From positions 317,872 through 381,871 of the forward strand of contig CAUYUJ010021682.1 of NCBI GenBank assembly GCA_963575745.1: a stretch of DNA of 64,000 nt, written 5' to 3'. This document shows, in pieces, positions 39,330 through 49,519 of this stretch. Both the position numbers and the translations under genes were made by a program. The stretch is from Prorocentrum cordatum (lineage: Eukaryota; Sar; Dinophyceae; Prorocentrales; Prorocentraceae). The stretch's first letter is position 1. Each line of letters starts with the position of its first letter. A model generated the notes under the pieces. That model made no database searches, was not told where the DNA came from, and was given only the letters and a program-made list of their open reading frames with translations.

Positions 39330-40020
39330 GCCCAAGGCTACGATCCCTTGTGAATTACGCAGCGTCCGCGCTCCCAGCCCCACGAACCCTCACAAATTAC
39401 GCTGGATTCGCGTTCCCAGTGCCAAGATGCGTCGTACATTGCGCTTGATTCCTGGTAAATGACGCAGTCGGTCACACTCGTTGAAGTTACGCGGTTCCTG
39501 CATTGCTTTTGAGAAGAAACGTTATTGAAGGTACGCCGAAGGTCCGATGAGTTGACGCGCGTCCAAGTCAGCGAAGGTACCCTGAAGGCACGCCGAAGGT
39601 GGACAGGAGCGGGGGGGGGGGAGAGGACAGAACCTCCACTCCACCCGCTCCCCCACCCCACCCGCTCCCCCAGACCCCGCGGACCCAGAAAGGGGCCACA
39701 CGCGACGGACCCAGACACGAGGGGCCGCGCCCCCAGGGCCGCGATCACTCGTGAAGATGGCGCTGCACCCGCGCTCCCAGGGCCGCGATCCTGTGCAGAT
39801 CGCCGCGTCCGCGCTCCCAGGGCTGCGGCCTGGTGCAGATGACACTGCGTTCGCTTGCCCAGGACAAGGGTCCCTCGTAAATTACGCCGCGTCCGCGCTC
39901 CCAGGGCCACAATCCCTCATAAGCTGCGCTGCGCCCGCGCTCCCAGGGCCGCGACTCTTCGTACATCACGCCGCGTCCGCGCTCCCAGGACTGCGATCCT
40001 TCGTAACTTATATTGCGCCC
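39330..40020 (+). repeat. 60-bp repeat family, first clusters
   Basis: Units reading GCGTCCGCGCTCCCAGGGCC, then ACGATCCCTCGTAAATTACG, at 39330-39460 and 39740-40020. The stretch between (39460-39740) is GC-rich with a C-run and has no gene. Confidence 0.85.
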
Positions 40021-40079
40021 CCAGAGCAGGACAAGCGTGACAGCACGTGGGTTCCTGACGCCCCAGAGCGGGACGGCGT

Positions 40080-41440
40080 ATGCCCCTCCCCCTTCGTCGA
40101 GTCCCCTGGCGTTTTCCCTGCCCATTCCGTGGCGCTTCCTTTGCCACGTGCCCTGACACGTCCCCTGGCGCATCCCCTAATGCGTCCCTGGCAGATTCCG
40201 TGGCGAGTCCATGCGCCCTGCGCCCCGTGCCGTCTCGTCCCGTTCTGGAATTGAATCGGATTTCGAGCTCGAGTTGATTGAGCGTCCCACACGTTTCGGT
40301 TGCAACCAGTTCTGGGCCAGCTATTCTGTCAAGTAGCTCGAGCTTAAGATCCAGATCGATTCGGTCAGGATTCGGATGCCAAGGGCAACTTGATCTACAA
40401 CACTATAGAGCACAACGCCCTTCGTCGTGGCGTGACACATTTCGTTTCAGCCCAGCACAGCACAACCCTTGGCACGGTACATCACGGTCGATGCCTTCAG
40501 CATTGCAATTGCTTGTCGCCGAATCAGTTGCCTTGAAAACGTAGCCATGCTTTGCGTTTCCAAAATCCTTTCCGGGTCTGTGGGTCGACCCACGAACCCG
40601 GAAAGGAATCTAGAAATGCAAGGCATGGCAACGTTTCAATGGCATTTGATTGGGCGACGGGCAAACGCAATGTTGAGTGTATCGATCTTGGTGTACCGTG
40701 CCGAGGGCTGTGCTGCGCTGCGCCGTGCTGAATTGCGATGTGCCATGCCGCGATTGTGCTCTATAGCGTTGTTGATCGAGTCGAGTCCTCCTTTGTATCC
40801 GAGTCCTGACCGAACTGAAGCTCGAGCTGCCTGAGCACATAGTAGCTGCCCCAGGGCTAATTGACAGGGGGGCATGCTAGGAGGACGCGCAACGAAACGT
40901 TCCAAGGGACGCGCCGGGCGACGTGCCAGGGGACGTGCCATGGGGACGCACCGCCCGACGTGCCAAGGGGACGCGCTACGGAACGTACAAATGGACGTGC
41001 CACAGGACGTGCCAGAGGACGCGCCGCGCGACGTGCCAGGGAGACTCGCCACGGGACGCGCCACGGAACGTGCCAAGGAACATGCCAGGTTGCAATGTTG
41101 AGTGTATCGATCTTGATGTACCGTGCTGAGGGCTGTGATGTGCTGCGCAGTGCTGAATTGCGATGTGCCATGCCGCGATTGTGCTCTATAGCGTTGTGGA
41201 TCGAGTCCTCCTTTGCATCCGAGTCCTGACCGAACTGATCTGGATCTTAAGCTCGAGTTGCCTGACCACATAGTAGCTTCCCCAGAGCTAACTGACAGGG
41301 GGACATGCTAGGAAGGCGCGTCGCGGAACGTTCCAATGGACTCGCCAGGCGACGTGCCAAGGGACGTGCCATGTGGACGCACCGCGGGATGTGCCAAAGG
41401 GGACGCGCTACAGAACGTGCCGATCGACGTGCCACCTCAT
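40080..41440. repeat. Head-to-head inverted P/Q repeats around a 40-bp palindrome
   Basis: A plus copy (P 40080-40250, Q 40290-40580) meets a minus copy (Q 40590-40860, P 40860-41095; further minus Q 41095-41290 and P 41300-41440). The junction near 40568-40607 is palindromic: CCTTTCCGGGT, GTGGGTCGACCCAC and ACCCGGAAAGG. Confidence 0.8.
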
Positions 41441-41539
41441 GCTAGACATCCGCCTGGGCGAACTGTAGGAAAAACAAGTTGTTCGCTCGAGATATCCTCA
41501 ACACATATTCATGTCAGACGTCCGTTCCAGGCCCCCAGG

Positions 41540-41860
41540 AAGGCCCCAGGAGGCCCATGTTAGATACCCCCTAGGTGGCCTGGACACGTGAAAGCACTTG
41601 GTTCCGCCATGTTAAATACCCCCTGGGCGGCCTGGACACGTAAAACCACGCGGCTCCAATTCGGGACAATCATGTTAGATACCCCTTGGGTGGCCTGGAC
41701 ACGTAAACACACGTGGGGCCAGCCCTGGGCAACCATGCTAGATACACCCCTGGGTAGCCTGGACATGTTAAAACACGTGATCCTTGTTCGGGACAGTGAT
41801 GTTAGATATCCCCTTGGGTGGCCTGCACACGTAAAAACACGTGGTGCCAGCTCGCTCACC
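41540..41860 (-). repeat. 64-bp repeat family, inverted cluster
   Basis: Reverse complement units (GGTGGCCTGGACACGTAAA, CATGTTAGATACCCC), about five. This is the only cluster in this orientation. Confidence 0.85.
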
Positions 41861-41864
41861 TCAG

Positions 41865-43535
41865 GACAGCGATCCCTCGTGAATTACGACGCGTCCGAGC
41901 TCCGAGGGCCACGACCCCTGACGAATTACATTGAATGTTTTGCGCTCCCAGTGCCACGGTCAAGTGTTCAGTACGCTGCGTCCGCGCTCCCAGGGCCACG
42001 GTCCCATGTAAATTTCGCTGGGTTCGCGCTCCCAGCGCAACGATCCCTTGTCAATTGCTCTGGATTCGCGCTCCCAAGGCCACGATCCCTGGTAAGTTGC
42101 ATTGGGTTCACGCTCCAGGGGCCGCGGCCCCTTGTGAATTACACTGCGTCCGCGCTACCAGGGCAGCGATTCCCTATGAGTTGCACTGCGTCCGCGCTCC
42201 CAGAGCCACAATCCCTTGTGGGGCTCGCGCGCTCAGTGCCACGATCCAATGCACATTACGTTTTGGTCGCGCTCCTAGGGCCACGATCCCGTGCAAATTA
42301 GACGGGGGTCACGCTCCCAGGGCCACGATCCTTGGTAAATTGCATGGTGTCCGCTCTCTTAGGGCCACGATCCTTAGTAAATCACGCTGTGTCCGCGTAC
42401 CCAGGGCCACGATCCATTGTAAATTACGTTGGGTGCGAGCTCTCAGGGCCCCGGTCCCTTGTAGAACACATCGGGTTCGCGTTCCGAGGGCAACGGTCTT
42501 TAGTAAATTACATTGCGTCCGCGCACCCAGGACCACGATCCCTAGTAAATTACACTGGGTTTGCGCTCTCAAGGCCACGGTCATTGGTAAAACACGCTGC
42601 GGTCGCGCTGACAGGGCCACGACCCATCGCGAATTACGAAGGTATCGCGTATCCACGGTCACGATCTCTCGCACATTATGTTGCGTCCGTGCCCCCGAGG
42701 CCACGATGCCCTGTGAATTACATTGCCTCCGCGCTCCCAAGGCCACGATCCCTTTCAAATTATATTGCGTCCGTGCTTCCAAGGCCACGATCCCATGTGA
42801 ATTACGTTGCTTCCGCGCTCCCAAGGCCACGATCCCTTGCAAATTACGGTGCGTCCGCCCTCCCAGGGTCACGAAGCACCGCGCGGAGGCTGCCTAAAAG
42901 GTCCCCCCATTTCCAGGGTAGAACTTGCTACTTTTCTGTATTGGGATCCGGGTTCGAGGAGTGCTTTTCGGACCCGAAGCCGCGAACCCTTGTAAATTAC
43001 GCTGAGTCCACGCGCCCACGATCCCCAGTAAGCTATGGTGGATCAGCGCTGCCAGGGCCGCGATCCCTCGCAAAGTGCCCAGGATTCACGCTCTCAAGGC
43101 CACGGTTCCTCGGATGTCACGTTGGGTTCGCGCCCCGAGTGCCGTTATCTCTCGTAAATCACATTGTGTCCGCGCTCTCAGGGCCGCGATCCTCAGCAGA
43201 TAACGCTGCGTCCGCGCCCCCAGGGCCTCGATCCCTTGTCAATCTTTCTTGTGTCTGCGCCCCCGGGGGCAGAATCCCCTCTGCAAATTATCACACGATC
43301 CTGCGTCCGCGCTCCCAGGGCCGCGATCCATCGTAAATCGCACTGTGTCCGCGACCCCAGGGCCGTGATCCCCATGAATCACTCTGCATCTGCGCTCCCA
43401 GGGCCACGAACCATTGTCAACTGCATTGGGTTCGCGCTCCCGGGGCCAGGATCCCTTGTCAACTACTCTGGGTTTGCACAGGGCCAGGATCCCCCTATGA
43501 AATGCGCGGCATCCGCGGCCCCAGGGCCACGATCC
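41865..43535 (+). repeat. 60-bp repeat family, main array
   Basis: Roughly 17 units (41865-42885), a 95-bp interruption (42890-42980), then about nine more units to 43535. Unit: GCGCTCCCAGGGCCACGATC, then CCTTGTAAATTAC, then TG(C/G)GTCC. 60 bp is 20 codons, which explains the long frames (41935-42897, 42332-43336). Confidence 0.92.
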
Positions 43536-43574
43536 CTCGGAGGAGGAGGAGGGGGAGCAGGAGTAAATACTGGT

Positions 43575-43945
43575 CCGGCTTCACTCCCAGAACCACCGGG
43601 GCATCTTGGAGCGCCCAGGCCTGTCAAGCGCTGCAAGGCACGGGTGTTGCTCGAGACATCCTCAAGCGGGCGCGCGAGACTAACATTTCTTCTGCAAAAA
43701 AACGCAGGGCTCGAGACATCCTCAACATTCTTGCGCGCAGGACGCGCCTCCTCGAGCGGGCACGTAAGAATTATATGTTTTTTTCTTGTGTATACGTTTG
43801 TTATAAATATGTAAGGTTGCCCGAATCTTGTTATTGAGTGGGGAATTCTGCGCAAAGAGTTCCGCATTTCGTTTTTTATAAAAGAATGTTGGGGTCTGCG
43901 GACCCTGTAAGGCATCGAGGATCCGAGAGGGGGGGTGCGCATTTT
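43575..43945 (+). repeat. Dispersed repeat copy, inverted relative to 45356-45640
   Basis: Contains GTGTTGCTCGAGACATCCTC, GCGCGCAGGACGCGCCTCC and, at 43825-43940, repeat R inverted. The reverse complement of 45510-45640 has the same order of words. Confidence 0.65.
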
Positions 43946-44164
43946 CCTTGAGCGGGCACGCGCGAAACGCATGTTTCCCACCCCAAATGGGACTTTATTT
44001 TGATTAAGAGAGGAAGTTCGCCCGCCCACCTCAGCTTGGCACCGGGGGACAGTTTAACAAAACTAAGCGTTGCGGGCGACGATCAATGGAGAGAAAACAT
44101 GTTGCCAAATCAGCCTGGCGAAAGACCCAACCATACGCAATTGTGAGTTCCGCAACTGTGAATA

Positions 44165-45000
44165 TCTTCTTCGGTGGCGCTCCCTATGGGGCCACGAAGC
44201 GCTGTACTGGGTGGGTGAAACGCAGGGAGCAAGGGCCGTGTTGGGTGGTGGCGGACGCATGCGGGCGGTGCCACTGGAGCCCCCTATGGGGCCATGAAAC
44301 GCTGTACTGGGTGAGTGAAACGCAGGGAGCAAAGGCTGTGCGGGGTGGTGGCGGACGCATGCGGGCGGTGCCACTGGGACCTTCGGTGGAGCCCCCTTAT
44401 GGGGCGATGAAACGCTGTACTGGGTGGGGGAAACGCAGGGAGCAAGGGCTGTGCTGGGCGGTGGCGGACGCATGCGGGCGGTGCCACTGGGACCTTCGGT
44501 GGAGCCCCCTTATAGGGCCACGAAACGTTGTACTGGGTGGGTGAAACGCAAGGAGCAATGGCTGTACTGGGTGGTGGCGGACGCATGCGGGCGGTGCCAC
44601 TGGGGCCTTCGGTGGAGCGCCCTATGGGGCCACGAAGCGTTGTACTGGGTGGGTGAAACGCAGGGAGCAAGGGCCGTGTTGGGTGGTGGCGGACGCATGT
44701 GGGCGGTGCCAGTGGGACTTTCGGTGGAGCTCCCTATGGGACCACGAAACGTTGTACTGGGTGGGTGAAACGCAGGGAGCAAAGGCTGTGCGGGGTGGTG
44801 GCGGACGCATACGGGCGGTGCCACTGGGACCTGCGGTGGAGCCCCCTATGGGGCCACGAAACGCTGTACTGGGTTGGCGAAACGCAAGGAGCAAGGGCTG
44901 TGCTGGGTGGTGGCGGACGCATGCGGGCGGTGCCACTGGGACCTTCGGTGGAGCCCCTCTGTGGGGCCACGAACCGTTGTACTGGGTCGGTGAAACGCAG
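44165..45000 (+). repeat. Tandem array, unit about 112-113 bp, eight copies
   Basis: G(C/T)TGTACTGGGT landmarks at 44201, 44301, 44414, 44527, 44639, 44751, 44863 and 44976. The unit also has GGTGGTGGCGGACGCATGCG and CCTATGGGGCCACGAA. The first unit is 100 bp, the rest 112-113. Confidence 0.92.
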
Positions 45001-45060
45001 GGAGGAGGGAGGAGGGAGGAGGAGGGGGGAAGAGGAGGAGAAGAGGAGAGGAATGCGGGG
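45001..45060. repeat. Purine tract at the end of the 112-bp array
   Basis: GGAGGAGGGAGGAGG-type sequence directly after the last unit, as at the end of the 132-bp array. Confidence 0.85.
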
Positions 45061-45165
45061 AGTCTCTTCAAAACGAGGACCCAACACCACAGGATGGTTG
45101 GAAAGAATGGCCAGATGTATTAAAACGCGTTCTAAACACGACTTAAACATGTAAACACATGTTTC

Positions 45166-45198
45166 AAACATGTTCGGAACAGCTGTTCGAACATGTTT
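45166..45198. repeat. 33-bp near-perfect palindrome
   Basis: AAACATGTTCG, then GAACAGCTGTTC, then GAACATGTTT. It is centred on AACAGCTGTT, with one extra base in the left arm. ACATGT words nearby (45148-45163) extend the AT-rich island. Confidence 0.85.
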
Positions 45199-45355
45199 AA
45201 CACACGTCTAGTTCAATGATAGGATTGTTAGGGTGTGCGTTGTCAAGGCACCCACAAACTAAGCGAGAACCCTGGGACCACGTCCTTTCCTGGACAAACG
45301 CAGTATAGTTTCAGCTTGCTTTTCGAAAGTGCGTTTCGCGCGTACCTGGTCGAGG

Positions 45356-45640
45356 AAAGCGTGTCCCCATCTCGGATCCTCGATAAATAACGGCAGCCGC
45401 AGGTCCCCGCCTTCCTTTGCAAAAGAAGAACGCAAAGCGTTTTGCACAGAATCCGTTTTCAATATCGTGGACTGAAGGCCCTAGCATTAAGCAGAAGATG
45501 TGCAACTGTTGACGTGTTGCGCGCCCACTCGAGGATGGCGCGTCCTGCGCGAAGAAATTTCGAGGATGTCTCCAGCAAAACCCTTGTCTTGCACAGCTTG
45601 ATGGGCTTCGGCGCCCCAGGATGCCTGGTGGGTCCGTGAA
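45356..45640 (+). repeat. Repeat R plus adjacent dispersed repeat
   Basis: CCCCATCTCGGATCCTCGAT starts repeat R (45366-45475). The second part (45510-45640) has GAGGATGTCTCCAGC and GCGCGTCCTGCGCGAAG, the complement of 43577-43760. Confidence 0.65.
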
Positions 45641-47421
45641 TGCGGAAACGCGCGAACACAAGTGGGGCTCCTAACGCCCCGGGCCGGGAGAAGCGTGACA
45701 CACGCGAGTGGATTCCTGACATTCAGGGCGGGACAAGCATGACGACATTTGGGTTTCGAACGCCCCAGGGCGGGACACGCGTGAAAGCACATGGGTTCCG
45801 AACCTGTCAGGGCAGGATTAGCATGAGAACGCACTGGTTTCCAACGCTTCAGAGTGGGGCAAATGTGAAAACACACGGGTTCTTAACGCGCCAGGGGTCC
45901 CTAGCGCCCGAGAGCGGGACGAGAGTTAACGCATTCGAGGTCCTGACGCCCCACGGCGGGACAAGCGTGGTCACATGTGGGTCTTAGCGCCCCAGAGCGG
46001 GACAAGCGTGAAATCAGATGGTTCCTAACGCTCTAGAAATGGACAAGCACGAAAACACGTGGGTTGCACGAAAACACGTGGGTTCCTGACGCCCCAGAGC
46101 GGGACGAGCGTGAACGCATTCGGGCCCCTGACGCCCCAGGGCGGGACCAGCAAGAACAAACAAGTGGGTTCCTTACGCCCCCGAGCGGGACAAGCGTGAT
46201 GCCACGTGGGCTCCTTCTGCCCCTGGGCGGGACAAGCGTGAACACACGTGGGTCCGTTAAGCCCCAGAGCAGGACACGCGTGAAGGCACACGCCTGCGGG
46301 CGGGCCCCAACTCTTGAAATATTTGGGTCTCTAGCACCCGAGGGCGGGACAAGCGTGAAGACATGTGGGTTCTCAACGCGCCAGAGCGGGGCAAACGTTA
46401 AGCCGGGCCTGTCCCTCTACAGGAGGAAATTTGAAAAGAGGCAAAAATAGTCTGGGGACGATGTTTCGATTATTGTTTGGCCATTTTTGAATATTGTTTG
46501 ACTATTCCTTATGTTTCCTCAGATTTGTCTGTAGGGGGACATGCCCGACCTGATGCAAAAGTGACAAACAATGCGTGGTGTCCAACGACCCAGAGCCGGG
46601 CAAACGCGAACACCATAGTGTCTAACAGTTCTTGGGGGGCCTTCGGAGGCATCCCAGGGGCCCCTAGGAGGCCGCCATCAGAATGAGCCCAGTTCTTACA
46701 CACTTGGTGTAGATTCATCGGTTTCTTGGTGTTGTTGTGCCTCCCCCCCTGCCGCTCCCCCCCCAGTTTGGTTGGTCCAGACGACCGCGTGTTGAATATC
46801 CCCCCCTAGAGCGGGACAGTCGTGAAACCACATGTGTCCTTCACGGCCCAGGGCGGGACGCGTGAACACGCGTGAGTTCATAACGCCCCAGGGCGGGACA
46901 AGCGTGAACGCACGTGGGTTCTTAGCGCCCCAGAGAGCCTGTTGGTTCCTGCCGCCCCACAGTGGGGAACGCGTGAGCACGCATGGGTTCCGAACGCCCC
47001 GGGCAGGACAAGCCTGACATTATTTAAGTCCCTCGCGCCCGCACAAGCGGGACAAGCGTGAAACCGCTTGGGTCACTCACGCACCAGAGCGGGACAAGCG
47101 TGACCACATCTGGCTTCCCAACGGGCGGGAGAAGCTCGAAAACATTTCGGCTCCTGACGCCCCAGGGCGGGACATGCGTGACAACACATGTGTCTTTCAC
47201 GCCCCAGGGCGGGACTCGCGTGAACACACGTGAGTTCCTAACATTCCAGAGCGGAACAAGCGTGATACCACGTGGGTCCCCAACGCTCCAGAGCGGGGCA
47301 AGCGTGAAAACATGTGAGTCCGCAACGTCCCAGAGTGGGGCGATCCTGAACACATGTGGGTTCCGTATGCTCCAGGGCAGGACACGCGAGAAATCACATA
47401 GCTCCTTACGCCTCCGAGCGG

Positions 47422-47464
<43 letters not shown>

Positions 47465-47800
47465 GAAACCATGACGTCTCTAACGCCCCAAAGCGGGACA
47501 AGCGTGATATCAGTTGGGTTCCTAACGCGTGTGAAAACACGTCGGCCCCTAACGCCCCAGGGCGGGACAAACGTGACAACACGTGAGTTCTTAACGCACC
47601 AGAGCGGGACAAGCGTGGGATCACGCGGGTTACAAACGCCCCAAAGCGGGACAAGCGTGACAACACGTGGGGTCCGAACGCCCCAGGGCGGGACAAGCGC
47701 GATACGATTTGGGTCTCTGACGCCCCACAACGGGACAAGCGTGAGCATGCAGGGGCCCCAATGCCCCAGAGAGGGGCAGGCGTGGAAACGCATGAGTTCT
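45640..47800 (+). repeat. Degenerate tandem array, unit about 43-45 bp
   Basis: Dozens of units like GGGACAAGCGTGAAAACACG, then TGGGTTCCTAACGCCCCAGAG. A non-repeat stretch at 46430-46800 splits it, and an AT microsatellite lies inside at 47427. Single units also occur at 36895 and 40020. Confidence 0.9.
47427..47466. repeat. AT dinucleotide microsatellite
   Basis: About 40 bp of alternating AT with one G interruption, inside the 43-bp array. Confidence 0.95.
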
Positions 47801-47829
47801 ATCACCCCGGAGCGGGTCGGCGTATGCTC

Positions 47830-48540
47830 CACCCCCAACGGCGCGTCCCGTGGCTTGTCCCCTGTCGCGGTCCTTGGCTTGTCCCCCCGGCGCCTTCCCT
47901 GCCCGTTCCGTGGCGCGTCCCTTGCCGCGTTATTTGGCGCGTCTTTCGGTGCATCCCCTTTCCGTGGCGGGTCCACGCGACATGCGCCCCGTGTGATTTC
48001 TCGTCCCGCTTCGGAGTTGAATTCGATCTTGAGCTCGGGCTGCTTGTGATGGGCCAGCTCTCCACCACCACTGCCATAGGTAGGACGGGGGAGAAGGGAG
48101 GATGGGGAGGTATTTCTCCTCCTCCTCTTCCTCCTCCTCCTCATCCGCCCTCTCCTACATCCGGTAGTGGTGGTGGAACATAGGCCTATCAGATTGAGCG
48201 TCCCAGCGTCGCACACGTTGCGACTGCAACATGCTCTGGGCCAGCTATGCGCTCAGGCAGCTCGAGCTCAAGATCCAGATCCGTTCGGTCAGGGTTCGGA
48301 TGTCAAGAACAGCTTGCTCCACAACATTTCAAAGCACAGCGAAATTCATCGCGGCATGGCACATCTCCTTTCAGCGCGGCGCAGCACGATCCTTGGCACG
48401 GTACATCACGATCGATACCCTCAGCATTGTATTTGTTTGTCGTCCAGCCAGTTTTTTTGAAAACGTAGCCACGCATCGCGTTTCTGGATTTCCTTCCAGG
48501 TTCGTTGGTTGATCATGTTTGAAGTCGTTTTTGCTTGATA
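47830..48540 (+). repeat. P/Q composite repeat
   Basis: P part at about 47840-48030 and Q part at about 48230-48540, with TCGAGCTCAAGATCCAGATC. The middle is interrupted by a CTCCTCCTC pyrimidine tract (48115-48150) and GGTAGTGGTGGTGG. Confidence 0.75.
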
Positions 48541-48557
48541 TGTTTTCTGAATTGAAG

Positions 48558-48710
48558 TGGGAGGAGGAGGAGGAGGAGGAGGAGGAGGAGGAGGAGGAGG
48601 AGGAGGAGTGGGAGGAGGAGGGGGTGGAGGACGAGGAGGAGGAGGAGAAGGAGGAGGAGGAAGGGAACGAGGGGGAGCAGGAGGAGGAGGAGGAGGAGGA
48701 GGGATGGATG
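48558..48710. repeat. GGA/GAG triplet array
   Basis: About 150 bp, mostly perfect GGA near its start. It lies at the far 3' end of the minus-strand LINE. Confidence 0.92.
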
Positions 48711-48775
48711 GACAGCGCCTTTGAAGGTCGGGAGGTGAACGCACCAAAAGCGGTGGGGGGGGTCGACCCGCGTCA

Positions 48776-49075
48776 AATCGCATTTGAGGCTCTTTTCGCC
48801 TCTTCTGTAGCTTTCATTCTGGCGAGCAAGGACGCCATTCTCTGCTCATGTGCGGGGGCCGTGGGGGCATCCGAAAATGTTCGCGGAACGGATGTAACAC
48901 TCACATCAGGCAGCGCAATATCATCTTTCAAAATTTCGAGCTTAGCTACAGGCAGCGTCTTGTCCAGCATAGCTCTAGCCTTCATGTTAGGGCCGAGCCC
49001 ACGACGGACGCGACTAAGAACATCCAGCCCTTTACGCGTTGGCTTCTGGCAAACCTCCTCAAGCGTCACGGCTCT
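48776..49075 (-). pseudogene. LINE distal C-terminal fragment
   Basis: The minus-strand frame reads GRAVTLEEVCQKPTRKGLDV and runs to a stop at about 48773. Amino-acid composition is ordinary (charged, Leu-rich), unlike the poly-Ser/Pro translation of the adjacent GGA array (49087-49220), which this frame crosses at its start. No domain is recognised. I place it in the LINE from position only. Confidence 0.4.
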
Positions 49076-49086
49076 CCCCTGAGACC

Positions 49087-49225
49087 AGGGAAGAGGAGGA
49101 GGAGGAGGAGGAGGAGGGGGAGGAGGGGGAGGAGGAGGCAGAGGAGGAGGAGGAGGAGGAGGAGGAGGAGGAGGAGGAGGAGGAGGGGAACGAGAGGAGG
49201 AGGAGGAGGAGGAGGAGGAAGAGTA
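49087..49225. repeat. GGA triplet array inside the LINE 3' region
   Basis: Nearly continuous GGA with a few GGGGGA interruptions. It separates two coding-like LINE pieces, so it probably expanded after insertion. Confidence 0.92.
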
Positions 49226-49292
49226 TGAGTATGACCATGTGACAGAGTCAACTGTGCCAACATTACGTGACGAATTACACATGAAGGCATGA

Positions 49293-49508
49293 CTATACAC
49301 GACCACGGCTCTGCTTCTCACGTGCACTTAAAACCTTAGGCCATAAACCACGTGAACTCCGATCGAGATATACAGCTCGATGCGTGGTGACACGCTTGGT
49401 ACAGGCCTTGCCAAGTTCACGTAGGACCTCGGAGGCAAACGAACCGCACAACTTACAATACCAGAGCTTAAGATGTGTATGATACTGCATGGCATGAGAT
49501 TGATCCAC
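49293..49508 (-). pseudogene. LINE C-terminal Cys/His module
   Basis: The frame reads HTHLKLWYCKLCGSFASEVL, then a Leu- and Lys-rich stretch with a Cys and a His. H...WYCxxCG...LxxxC is the form of zinc-binding modules near the C-terminus of dinoflagellate LINE proteins, as I recall that family. A similar module (RRCTCCGGSASRAA) ends the upstream RT/RNase H frame, so two such modules were probably in tandem before the frame broke at 49520. Confidence 0.5.
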
Positions 49509-49519
49509 CCACCCCCACG

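Noticed and set aside
41588-43336. Repeat proteins with 20-residue periods
   Set aside because: Explained by the 60-bp repeat; adjacent phases are equally open.
45640-47800. CRISPR-like array of short spaced repeats
   Set aside because: The units are contiguous and degenerate over their whole length, with no unique spacers and no cas genes.
48519-49082. Plus-strand frame with a poly-Glu start
   Set aside because: The Glu run is the GGA array. The rest is antisense to the LINE C-terminal piece, which has the more natural composition.
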